Positions 1-6,640 of a stretch of 14,999 nt of DNA are shown one piece after another. The position numbers and the translations under genes are program-made. Position 1 is the first letter of the stretch. Every line of letters begins with the position of its first letter. The notes beneath the pieces are model-generated. The model searched no databases. It saw only the letters and a program-made list of their open reading frames with translations, and had not been told where the DNA came from. This stretch comes from Treponema sp. Lineage in GTDB: Bacteria > Spirochaetota > Spirochaetia > Treponematales > Breznakiellaceae. Location: contig JAITFA010000223.1 of NCBI GenBank assembly GCA_031281685.1, positions 1-14,999 of the forward strand, in the 5' to 3' direction.

Positions 1-33
1 TGGAATCAGGTAATAAAGGTATTTGAGGAGTAA
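1..33 (+). CDS. C-terminal end of an upstream gene, probably flgD (partial)
   Basis: Frame 1 is open from the window edge to a TAA at 31-33 and encodes only WNQVIKVFEE. The other two forward frames hit a stop within this stretch. Ten residues cannot identify a family. The assignment to the hook-cap/hook-assembly protein FlgD rests only on gene order, because treponemes carry flgD directly before flgE. The last two codons and the stop overlap the GAGGAG ribosome-binding site of flgE, which fits translation within one operon. Confidence 0.45.
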   Translation, partial: WNQVIKVFEE

Positions 34-39
34 CTCACT

Positions 40-1470
40 ATGATGCGATCTTTGTTTGCGGGCGTATCAGGCTTGCAGAACCATCAGACTAGGATGGACG
101 TGATTGGCAATAATATCGCCAATATCAATACTGTCGGCTTCAAAAAAGGCAGGGTCAACTTTCAGGATATGCTCTACCAGCAGCTTCAGGGCGCGTCGCG
201 TCCTACCAACGAACTGGGCGGCGTGAACCCCCAGGAAGTGGGTCTTGGTATGTCTATTGCCACCATTGATACCGTACATTCTCAGGGCGCGTTCCAGTCC
301 ACAGGCGTCGGAACCGACCTCGCAGTTGAAGGTACGGGGTTCTTTGTACTCAAGGAAGGAGAGAATTTCTTCTATACCAGGGCGGGCGCTTTTAACCTTG
401 ACGCAGACGGCGTGTTGGTGAATCCGGCCAGCGGCATGAAGGTACAGGGCTGGATGGCGCAGGCTATAGGCGGACAGCAGATACTTGACGTTTCCCGTGA
501 TGTGGAAAACCTCACGATTCCGGTCGGCTCCAAAGACCCGGCGCGGGCAACCACCGAGGTTGACTTTGCCTGTAACCTTGATAAGCGTATGCCGGTGATT
601 CCGGCTGAGGGCGCAACCCCGCTTCAGGTACGCGAAGGCACATGGACAACCCAGATTAAGGTGTATGACAGCTTTGGTCAGGAGCATACCTTGCAGGTAG
701 AATTCACCCGCAGCCAAGACCCGGCTTTACCCAATCAATGGAACGCTAATGTTACTGTTGATCCTGAAGCGATTGACGCGGATGGCGCGAACCTGCGCGG
801 AGCCACGATTGGACTTGGCGACGATGCGCCGGCAGTGGGCGGTCCTGCTAACTTCATCGTGAACTTCTCTAACACTGGTACGCTCTTAAGCGCGGTTGAC
901 GGCGCGGGAAACGAATCTGGCAACGAGGCGGGTGAGCGGGTCGTTATGAACGTGGCATACACCGTGCCAGACACCGACCCCGCTGCTGACGGCGCTCCGG
1001 TGCGGCAGACGTTTGCCCTGAACCTCGGTACGGTAGGCGGCTTTGTCAACTCAATCACCCAGTTTGCGGAAGCCAGTTCCTCCAAAGCCGTGTCTCAGGA
1101 CGGTTATGTAATGGGCTATCTTGACAACTTCAAGATCGACTCAAGCGGCGTCATATCCGGCGAGTATTCCAACGGTACAAACCGCATCATTGGTCAGGTG
1201 GCGCTTGCCAGCTTCACCAATCAGGGCGGTCTTGAGAAGGCTGGCGACTCGACCTATCAGGTATCCAGCAACTCAGGCACGGCCAATATCGGCGCGTCCG
1301 GGATAGGAGGTAAGGGAAACATCGTCTCCGGTGTGCTGGAAATGTCTAACGTGGATATGTCCGAGTCATTCACCGACATGATCGTAACCCAGAGAGGCTT
1401 CCAAGCCAATTCGCGGACCATACAAACCGCGGACCAACTCCTACAGGAAGTCCTGAGCCTTAAGCGGTAG
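40..1470 (+). CDS. flgE: Flagellar hook protein FlgE (spirochete type)
   Basis: FlgE polymerises into the hook joining the motor to the periplasmic filament. The 476-residue product opens with the rod/hook N-terminal signature (about residues 2-35, with [20 protein letters not shown]) and ends with the matching C-terminal helix (about 440-476, with [19 protein letters not shown]). The middle is the variable surface domain. It has one cysteine, Cys178 in FACNLDK, and Lys165 in PVGSKDPA. These are the same residue numbers as the lysine and cysteine that form the lysinoalanine cross-link between hook subunits in Treponema denticola. Two ATG codons lie in tandem at 40 and 43. The GAGGAG at 25-30 is 9 bases from the first and 12 from the second, so 40 is preferred. 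Asp, Gly and Ala richness around residues 245-320 suggests a flexible exposed loop. Confidence 0.97.
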   Translation: MMRSLFAGVSGLQNHQTRMDVIGNNIANINTVGFKKGRVNFQDMLYQQLQGASRPTNELGGVNPQEVGLGMSIATIDTVHSQGAFQSTGVGTDLAVEGTGFFVLKEGENFFYTRAGAFNLDADGVLVNPASGMKVQGWMAQAIGGQQILDVSRDVENLTIPVGSKDPARATTEVDFACNLDKRMPVIPAEGATPLQVREGTWTTQIKVYDSFGQEHTLQVEFTRSQDPALPNQWNANVTVDPEAIDADGANLRGATIGLGDDAPAVGGPANFIVNFSNTGTLLSAVDGAGNESGNEAGERVVMNVAYTVPDTDPAADGAPVRQTFALNLGTVGGFVNSITQFAEASSSKAVSQDGYVMGYLDNFKIDSSGVISGEYSNGTNRIIGQVALASFTNQGGLEKAGDSTYQVSSNSGTANIGASGIGGKGNIVSGVLEMSNVDMSESFTDMIVTQRGFQANSRTIQTADQLLQEVLSLKR

Positions 1471-1488
1471 GGAAACGGTTAGAAAAAA

Positions 1489-1686
1489 ATGGTAAAGGTA
1501 ACACGGCTTGACGGCGTTGAATACTATATTAATCCTCATCAGATCGAGTATATTGAAATGAGACCTGATACGACGCTTCTGATGCTATCAGGAAAATACC
1601 TTGTAGTACGGGAACCGGTGCTGGTCGTCATTGAGCGTATTGTTGAATACCGCCGCCGCATCGGCGCCTTCAAAAATGAGGAGTAG
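1489..1686 (+). CDS. flbD: FlbD/SwrD family flagellar protein
   Basis: This is a 65-residue protein with the compact FlbD fold signature: an N-terminal VTRLDGVEYYINPHQIEYIE segment, then a DTTLLMLSGKYLVV strand and an ERIVEYRRRIG tail. No membrane segment or signal peptide is visible. The Bacillus subtilis homologue SwrD is needed for full motor torque, acting with the stators, and this gene sits directly before motA/motB, which fits that role. Known function in spirochetes is limited, so torque support here is inferred. The gene begins 18 bases after flgE. It has only a weak ribosome-binding site (purine-rich GTTAGAAAAAA), suggesting modest or coupled expression. Confidence 0.9.
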   Translation: MVKVTRLDGVEYYINPHQIEYIEMRPDTTLLMLSGKYLVVREPVLVVIERIVEYRRRIGAFKNEE

Positions 1687-1692
1687 TAAGGT

Positions 1693-2475
1693 ATGAATAT
1701 ATCGACCCTTATTGGGCTTGTCGGCACGTTTGCTATGTGTCTTTTAGGTATTATTTCGGGGGGCGTTTCGGTAGTAATGTACGCCGATCTGCCGTCGTTC
1801 TTTATTACGATAGTAGGTTCCTATCTGGGGGTGCTAACGTTTTCCAGTATCGGCGACGCAGTTGGTATGTGGAGAACGTTTGGGCTGGCGTTCAAGACCC
1901 CGTCGTCAAATGAGAAAACGGTCATCACCAAGCTCCTTGCCTTTTCCGAAAAGGCAAGGCGCGAAGGATTGCTGGCGCTGGAAGAAGAACTGGAGGACCT
2001 TGATGACGAGTTTCTGAAAAAAGGAATGCGCCTGGTCGTGGACGGCACTGACGGCTCGGTTATCCGTACCCTTCTGGAACTTGACTTGGGGCAGATAGAG
2101 AGCAGGCACGACACCAAAATCGGCATAATTAACATGTGGGGAACACTGGCGCCCGGTCTGGGAATGTTAGGCACGGTCATCGGTCTTATCGCCATGTTAA
2201 ATAACATTGAAGACAAGAGCGCCTTGGGTCCGAACATGGCTGTCGCGCTCATTACCACCTTGTACGGCGCCATGATCGCCAACCTTATATGTATCCCCAT
2301 ATCCGGCAAACTCAAAACCATTAGCGGCGACGAATCGCTGATTAAGGAAATGGAAATTGAGGGGATTCTCTCGATACAGGCTGGTGAAAACACCCGCGTT
2401 CTCGCCACTAAGCTCTTAACCTACCTTGATCCAATAAGCCGCGCCTCGGTTGAAAAAGAGATGGCAAGGGAATAG
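1693..2475 (+). CDS. motA: Flagellar stator protein MotA
   Basis: MotA is the cytoplasmic-membrane stator subunit that, with MotB, couples ion flow to rotor torque. The 260-residue protein has four hydrophobic segments at about residues 3-23, 34-52, 147-168 and 181-203. A large charged cytoplasmic loop (about 72-140) includes the EKARREGLLALEEELE stretch that contacts FliG in the family. The two conserved prolines are visible: Pro154 in TLAPGLGMLGT and Pro202 in CIPISGKL. The start at 1693 follows AGTAAGG, and the end of flbD supplies GAGGAG just upstream. It is followed after only two bases by motB. Confidence 0.96.
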   Translation: MNISTLIGLVGTFAMCLLGIISGGVSVVMYADLPSFFITIVGSYLGVLTFSSIGDAVGMWRTFGLAFKTPSSNEKTVITKLLAFSEKARREGLLALEEELEDLDDEFLKKGMRLVVDGTDGSVIRTLLELDLGQIESRHDTKIGIINMWGTLAPGLGMLGTVIGLIAMLNNIEDKSALGPNMAVALITTLYGAMIANLICIPISGKLKTISGDESLIKEMEIEGILSIQAGENTRVLATKLLTYLDPISRASVEKEMARE

Positions 2476-2477
2476 CA

Positions 2478-3206
2478 ATGGCAAGGAAGAAGAAAGAATC
2501 CGAAGGCGTAAAGGGCGACTGGATCGTTACATACTCCGACATGGTAACACTCTTGCTGTGTTTCTTTGTCATGCTTTTTGACTCTAGCGAAGTTGTTCCC
2601 GGGGATCTTGCCTCTTTTATCTCTGCCTTCAACAACATCGGCCTGGGCGCGCAGAGCGGCGGGAACACGCTATCTGTGGGTAAGAGCGCTGACCTGGGAA
2701 ATACGATTAACTCCCTGCCATCGACGGATCGCGGGAGTTCCTTGGGAACAGCGCTTCGCAAGGCAACGAGTATCTTCAACCCAGAAGTGAAGTCCAACAA
2801 GGTGAAAATAACGCAGGATGAGCGGGGTATTATCATCAGTCTCGCGTCGGACGCTTTTTTTGATACAGCGAGCGCAACCCTTAACATAGAGCAAACCAGA
2901 GAAACTTTGCTCAATCTGGTTAGTACGCTCAATTCGCCTGAAATTAGCAGGCGGAAGTTCAGGATAGAGGGACACACTGACACGGAGGCAACAGACCCCT
3001 TTGGGCCATGGCCGTCGAACTGGGAGCTTTCAACTGCCCGCGCCATAGCGGTTCTGCACTTTCTTATGGATCTTGGAGTCGAAGAAAGACGTTTTCAAGT
3101 GGCTGGATTTGCCGATACTGTATCAGTAGGTGATAACAGCACTCCCGAAGGTCGCGCTTATAATCGGCGGGTTGATGTTATTATTCTTGATGACGCGCAT
3201 CTGTAG
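2478..3206 (+). CDS. motB: Flagellar stator protein MotB
   Basis: MotB anchors the stator to peptidoglycan and supplies the ion-binding residue. The 242-residue product has a basic N-terminus (MARKKKE), then one membrane helix, about residues 15-35, with the essential aspartate Asp21 in YSDMVTLLLCFF. A plug/linker region follows. The C-terminal OmpA-like peptidoglycan-binding domain (about 115-240) has FRIEGHTD (161-168), NWELSTARA (181-189) and NRRVDVIIL (219-227). Cys28 lies seven residues after Asp21 in a CFFVML segment, which recalls PomB-type stators; ion preference cannot be decided from this alone. The start codon lies two bases after the motA stop. AAGGGAA just upstream, inside motA, may act as the ribosome-binding site. 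Confidence 0.95.
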   Translation: MARKKKESEGVKGDWIVTYSDMVTLLLCFFVMLFDSSEVVPGDLASFISAFNNIGLGAQSGGNTLSVGKSADLGNTINSLPSTDRGSSLGTALRKATSIFNPEVKSNKVKITQDERGIIISLASDAFFDTASATLNIEQTRETLLNLVSTLNSPEISRRKFRIEGHTDTEATDPFGPWPSNWELSTARAIAVLHFLMDLGVEERRFQVAGFADTVSVGDNSTPEGRAYNRRVDVIILDDAHL

Positions 3207-3242
3207 TATTGTATTTTATAGTATATAAATGGAGGTTGTATT
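3207..3242 (+). promoter_or_regulatory. AT-rich motB-fliL gap with strong ribosome-binding site for fliL
   Basis: This 36-base gap is far more AT-rich than its surroundings. It contains TATAGT (3217-3222) and TATAAA-like words, then a strong GGAGG at 3231-3235 placed seven bases before the fliL ATG at 3243. The ribosome-binding site is clear. A promoter is possible because of the TATA-like words, but I find no well-spaced -35 partner: TTGATG at 3187-3192 is about 24 bases from TATAGT, too far. Promoter activity is therefore only a weak suggestion. Confidence 0.4.
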
Positions 3243-3809
3243 ATGTCTGAAGAACATCGAGCGGCTGCTAGTCCTGTCGAGGACGAGGCCGTAGAGGAAG
3301 CAGCTGGTTCTAAAAAGAAAAAAAATAATCTGCTCGAGATATTGCCTACCCTGTTAAAATTCGCCGCCATCGCGCTTGCCGCGTTTGTGGTTGTTGTTAC
3401 CATATCGGTAATTACATACACTGTGCTGAACGGTAATAACTCTAAGGGACAGACGCTGATTCCTGAAAACTCGCCCTATGTCGGAACCAAGCCTCAGTAT
3501 TCCTATTCAACCATAGTGGGAGTTGTGCGGTGTAACACCCGGGACGCGACTCCCTACTCGGTGGTAGTTGACGTGGCTATTGGCTATACGCTGAATGACT
3601 CGCAGGCGCAGACCGAGTTTACGGCGCGGCAGTTTGAACTGCGGGACTTTATACGCAACTATTTCAGTACCAAATACGCGGAAGATTTGAAGCCGGAAAA
3701 GGAGCCTCAGCTCAAACAGGAACTTATGGAACTGTTGAACGTCCGTATCCTTGATACTGCCAAGGCCAGAAACATCGTGTTTAATCAGTTAAGCGTGATG
3801 GAGATGTAA
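3243..3809 (+). CDS. fliL: Flagellar basal body-associated protein FliL
   Basis: FliL is a single-pass inner-membrane protein that surrounds and stabilises the stator. The 188-residue product has an acidic then lysine-rich cytoplasmic N-terminus (EDEAVEEAAGSKKKKNN), one membrane helix at about residues 36-62 and a periplasmic C-terminal domain. That domain resembles the stomatin-like FliL fold, with VVVDVAIGYTLND, FELRDFIRNYFSTKY and the closing strand RNIVFNQLSVMEM. Length and layout are typical of the family. It follows motB and precedes fliM, the usual position in treponemes. A run of eight A at 3318-3325 lies in the lysine stretch. The strong GGAGG upstream suggests good translation. Confidence 0.92.
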   Translation: MSEEHRAAASPVEDEAVEEAAGSKKKKNNLLEILPTLLKFAAIALAAFVVVVTISVITYTVLNGNNSKGQTLIPENSPYVGTKPQYSYSTIVGVVRCNTRDATPYSVVVDVAIGYTLNDSQAQTEFTARQFELRDFIRNYFSTKYAEDLKPEKEPQLKQELMELLNVRILDTAKARNIVFNQLSVMEM

Positions 3810-3813
3810 CACC

Positions 3814-4854
3814 ATGATGGCAGAGGTTCTCTCTCAGGATGAAATCGACCAGCTTCTCACCGCGATAAACTCGGAAAGCAGTGGCTCTGCCGTGGAGCAG
3901 TTTACGCCTTCACCCGAAACTCGCAAGGTCAAGATATATGATTTCAAACGGCCTGATAAATTTTCCAAAGAGCAGATTCGCACGGTTTCGATTATGCACG
4001 AAACGTTTGCGCGTCTGACTACCACCTCGTTGTCAGCAAACCTGCGGAGCATGGTACACGTCCATGTGGCGTCGGTGGATCAGCTCACCTACGAGGAGTT
4101 CATCCGCTCAATTCCCACGCCGACCACGCTGGCGATTATCAACATGGATCCGCTCAAAGGGAACGCTATTTTTGAGATAGACCCTGCGGTTACGTTTTCC
4201 ATTATAGACCGGCTTTTTGGCGGCACGGGTGAAGGCAGCAAAGCCCAGCATGAGCTTACCGACATTGAACAATCAGTTATGGAAAGCATCATCGTGCGTA
4301 TGCTGGGCAATATGCGTGAGGCGTGGACCACGGTTATTGACCTGCGTCCGCGGCTGGGTCAGATTGACACGAACCCGCAGTTTGCGCAGATTGTGCCGCC
4401 TAATGAAATGGTGGTGCTGGTAACGCTGGAAACGAAGGTGGGAGATATTGAGGGCATGATGAACTTCTGTATCCCCTATCTCACGATTGAGCCAATCATC
4501 AGCAAGCTGTCAGCTCAGTTCTGGTATTCTTCGGTACGCCGGGGAACCACTACCGAAAATCTAAATATCCTTAAAGAAAAGCTGGCGTCGGTCGATGTAA
4601 ATGTAGTAGCTGAAATTGGCAAGATAGATATAGCTGTCCGTGATGTGCTTAAGCTTCAGGCTGGAGATGTGGTGTGTCTCTATAACACTCGTGTTGGAGA
4701 CCCCTATTCCCTCAACATCGGTAACAAACCAAAGTTCTTGTGCAGGCCCGGTGTGCTTGGCAAGAAGATGGCGGTGCAGATCACGAAAAAAATTGCTGAG
4801 ATTCAGCAGGAAGATTTTGAGGAACTTACGATTGACGGGGAGGATATAATATGA
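3814..4854 (+). CDS. fliM: Flagellar motor switch protein FliM
   Basis: FliM forms the middle of the C-ring and sets rotation direction on binding phosphorylated CheY. The 346-residue protein starts with the CheY-docking peptide LSQDEIDQLLTAI (6-18). It then has a CheC-like middle domain (about 45-230) with the FliG-contact motif LFGGTGEG (GGTG at 136-139) and TDIEQSVMESIIVRMLG. A C-terminal SpoA domain (about 255-340) includes DVVCLYN and KPKFLCRPG. Tandem ATGs lie at 3814 and 3817. GGAG at 3800-3803, inside the fliL end, is 10 bases from the first, so 3814 is preferred. The stop overlaps the fliY start in ATGA at 4851-4854, so the two ring proteins are probably made by coupled translation. 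Confidence 0.97.
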   Translation: MMAEVLSQDEIDQLLTAINSESSGSAVEQFTPSPETRKVKIYDFKRPDKFSKEQIRTVSIMHETFARLTTTSLSANLRSMVHVHVASVDQLTYEEFIRSIPTPTTLAIINMDPLKGNAIFEIDPAVTFSIIDRLFGGTGEGSKAQHELTDIEQSVMESIIVRMLGNMREAWTTVIDLRPRLGQIDTNPQFAQIVPPNEMVVLVTLETKVGDIEGMMNFCIPYLTIEPIISKLSAQFWYSSVRRGTTTENLNILKEKLASVDVNVVAEIGKIDIAVRDVLKLQAGDVVCLYNTRVGDPYSLNIGNKPKFLCRPGVLGKKMAVQITKKIAEIQQEDFEELTIDGEDII

Positions 4855-5921
4855 GCGAAAGCGCTCTTTCACAAGAAGAACTGGATGCGCTGATGTCGGG
4901 TGGCGATATAGGCGATGAACCGGCTGGTGGCGGGTCTGAAGAAGACCGGAAAGCCCTTGAGAATTTTCTTACCGGCTCAACTGCCATGCTTTCTTCCAAT
5001 TTCGCTCAGTTGACAATTCCTGACGCTTCCCTTAAAGGTCCAACTGCCAGCTTCACCAACCGCGACACAATACTCGGTGAGTTGCCTATTGTGGTGGTCG
5101 TGGTTAAGGCTGATTTCAGTTCCGGCTTTCCGGGTGAGCATATGTTCGTCATGGCTGAAGACACGGCAAAGTCCGTGGTTGGCCTTATGACCCACGAGGA
5201 AGACGTTGACCTTGACGAACACAACCTGTCGGTGGTGAGCGAGATGGTGTCCAACCTTGTGGGGACTCAGATCACCGCGCTTTCCAAGCAGACCGGTAAC
5301 CAATCCCTTGCCTCGATCGCGCCGGAAGCGACTAAGGTTCCCAAGGCGCTGGTCGCGTTTCCCACTGGCGACTTTTTGAACGCCGAGTACCAGCTTGACC
5401 TTGGGGACGGAAATATACGACAATTATGGGAAGTTTATAGTTTAAGTGTAACGGAAGCGGTAGCCTATGCGCTAAATAATGACGCAAAAGCTGCTCCTTC
5501 CGCACCGCCGCAGGGCGCATCCCGCGGGGCGGCATCTAGCGGCGCTCAAGCCAGTGGAGGGGGAAAGTCAGCAATGGGAGCGATGAATGTATCTGGATCA
5601 GCGAATGTGCAGGCTGTACAGTTTCCCAGTTTAACGCCTCATATAACTGCGCAGGAACAGGGAAACATCAGTCTTATCATGGACGTGTTCATGGAAATGA
5701 CTGTGGAGTTGGGGCGTACCAGAAAACTGATCAAGGAAATTCTAGGTATGGGCGAAGGAACGGTCATTGAGCTTGATAAACTTGCTGGTGAACCGGTGGA
5801 TATTTTGGTTAATCATAAACTGATTGCTAAGGGTGAGGTTGTGGTCATTGATGAAAACTTCGGGGTGCGGGTTACGGAAATCGTTTCCCCGCAGGAACGA
5901 GTGAGGGATATGACGTATTAG
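4851..5921 (+). CDS. fliY: Flagellar motor switch protein FliY (CheC-like plus FliN domain)
   Basis: FliY builds the lower C-ring in place of the short FliN. The 356-residue protein has an N-terminal peptide LSQEELDALMSGGD resembling the CheY-docking peptide of FliM. A CheC-like domain follows at about 30-207, then a Pro/Ala/Ser/Gly linker at about 208-262 (APSAPPQGASRGAASSG), then a FliN/SpoA domain at about 272-353 (MDVFMEMTVELGRT, LDKLAGEPVDILVN). In CheC-type phosphatases each active site has Glu-x-x-Asn. By my hand alignment the first site here has Ala35-x-x-Asn38 and the second Glu131-x-x-Ser134, so neither pair looks intact. A structural switch role is therefore more secure than phosphatase activity. 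Start and fliM stop overlap by four bases. Confidence 0.95.
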   Translation: MSESALSQEELDALMSGGDIGDEPAGGGSEEDRKALENFLTGSTAMLSSNFAQLTIPDASLKGPTASFTNRDTILGELPIVVVVVKADFSSGFPGEHMFVMAEDTAKSVVGLMTHEEDVDLDEHNLSVVSEMVSNLVGTQITALSKQTGNQSLASIAPEATKVPKALVAFPTGDFLNAEYQLDLGDGNIRQLWEVYSLSVTEAVAYALNNDAKAAPSAPPQGASRGAASSGAQASGGGKSAMGAMNVSGSANVQAVQFPSLTPHITAQEQGNISLIMDVFMEMTVELGRTRKLIKEILGMGEGTVIELDKLAGEPVDILVNHKLIAKGEVVVIDENFGVRVTEIVSPQERVRDMTY

Positions 5922-5950
5922 TGGCTAGAGGCAATCTCTTTTCTAACCAC
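5921..5950 (+). repeat. Inverted repeat at the fliY stop (mRNA hairpin)
   Basis: GTGGCTAGA (5921-5929) faces TCTAACCAC (5942-5950), complementary at eight of nine positions. Inside it, AGAG (5927-5930) and CTCT (5935-5938) can form a competing inner hairpin. It begins at the last base of the fliY stop codon. No T tract follows, so it is not an intrinsic terminator. It may instead stabilise or mark a processing site between the switch and export blocks of the mRNA. Confidence 0.5.
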
Positions 5951-5983
5951 TAACAACTAAGCGCCGCACAGCAGTTTTAACTT

Positions 5984-5993
5984 GGGAGGGGAG
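5984..5993 (+). promoter_or_regulatory. Ribosome-binding site that decides the fliO-like start
   Basis: GGGAGGGGAG is the only strong Shine-Dalgarno sequence in this gap. It lies downstream of the in-frame TTG at 5982 and so cannot serve that codon. Counting GGAGG at 5985-5989 as the core, it is seven bases before an in-frame CTG at 5997. That places initiation at a rare CTG and gives a product that starts directly with a signal-peptide-like sequence. Confidence 0.6.
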
Positions 5994-5996
5994 AAA

Positions 5997-6635
5997 CTGA
6001 AGCACTTTTATCTAGCGTATGCTATCTTTTTTATTTTCTTTACCACTATCAATGTGTCTGTGGCGTCCTCGCAGGATGCCTCGCAAGAGCTTGTTTCGCC
6101 GGTAAGCGATGGCGCTCAGGGGGCGGCAATGCGGAATCAGGAGGCTGAACGCCAGTTGCTCATTGGTGAAGAGGCGGCTGACAGTACAATTGTCGCGGAA
6201 CCAGCGTCAGTGTTCACGCTTCTGCGTATCCTGCTGGTCCTGGCGCTGGCGGCTGCGGCGATCTATGGGCTAGTGTTTTTCCTCAAGCGGCTGTCGCGGC
6301 CACCTCAGCAGAAGAACCCCTATCTCAAGGTTTTGGCGCGGGCTCCCTTGAACGCCAGTTCTATGGTGGCAGTGGTTTCTGTGGGAACTAGAGCATGGCT
6401 CGTGGGGGCTGCTGAGCATAGCGTGTCCCTGCTGGCGGAAATCAACGATCAGGAATTGATTGACACCATGCTGCTTGACGAGTCGCAGAAAAATGCTGAA
6501 ACAGGAACCAACAAGTTTGCGGATTTTGGTGCGATTCTACGCCGGGCGCGTGGCGCGGGTCCTCAGACTAGTGTATTCAGCGATCTTAAGGCAGAGAATG
6601 TCCGCAAACGCCGTGAACGCTTAAAGGAGCTTTAA
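5997..6635 (+). CDS. fliO: FliO-like flagellar export protein
   Basis: The preferred product is 212 residues. It starts with a signal-peptide-like stretch (KHFYLAYAIFFIFFTTINVSVAS, residues 2-24, split here as KHFYLAYAIFF and IFFTTINVSVAS). A polar segment follows, then a membrane helix at about 72-96 and a basic cytoplasmic domain with the FliO-type LKVLARAPLNASSMVAVVSV and WLVGAAEHSVSLLAEI strands. The tail is strongly basic (VRKRRERLKEL). FliO assists assembly of the FliP-FliR export gate, and this gene sits directly before fliP. FliO is poorly conserved, so the call rests on layout, position and the short strand pattern. The start is unusual: CTG at 5997 is favoured by the ribosome-binding site at 5984-5993. 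A TTG at 5982 would add five residues but has no ribosome-binding site. Confidence 0.8.
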   Translation: MKHFYLAYAIFFIFFTTINVSVASSQDASQELVSPVSDGAQGAAMRNQEAERQLLIGEEAADSTIVAEPASVFTLLRILLVLALAAAAIYGLVFFLKRLSRPPQQKNPYLKVLARAPLNASSMVAVVSVGTRAWLVGAAEHSVSLLAEINDQELIDTMLLDESQKNAETGTNKFADFGAILRRARGAGPQTSVFSDLKAENVRKRRERLKEL

Positions 6636-6640
6636 CAAAA

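Noticed and set aside
67..717. 216-codon open frame on the minus strand opposite flgE
   Set aside because: It is wholly opposite a well-supported gene, has no recognisable domain and no ribosome-binding site I can support. It looks like a codon-bias shadow.
2408..3046. 212-codon minus-strand open frame opposite motB
   Set aside because: motB is certain from its Asp helix and OmpA-like domain. The antisense product has low-complexity Ser/Leu composition and no family features.
3318..3325. Run of eight A in fliL as a phase-variation tract
   Set aside because: It encodes an expected lysine/asparagine stretch before the membrane helix, and phase variation of a core motor gene is not supported by anything else here.
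5921..5950. Intrinsic terminator after fliY
   Set aside because: The stem is imperfect and no T tract follows. The genes downstream belong to the same functional set.
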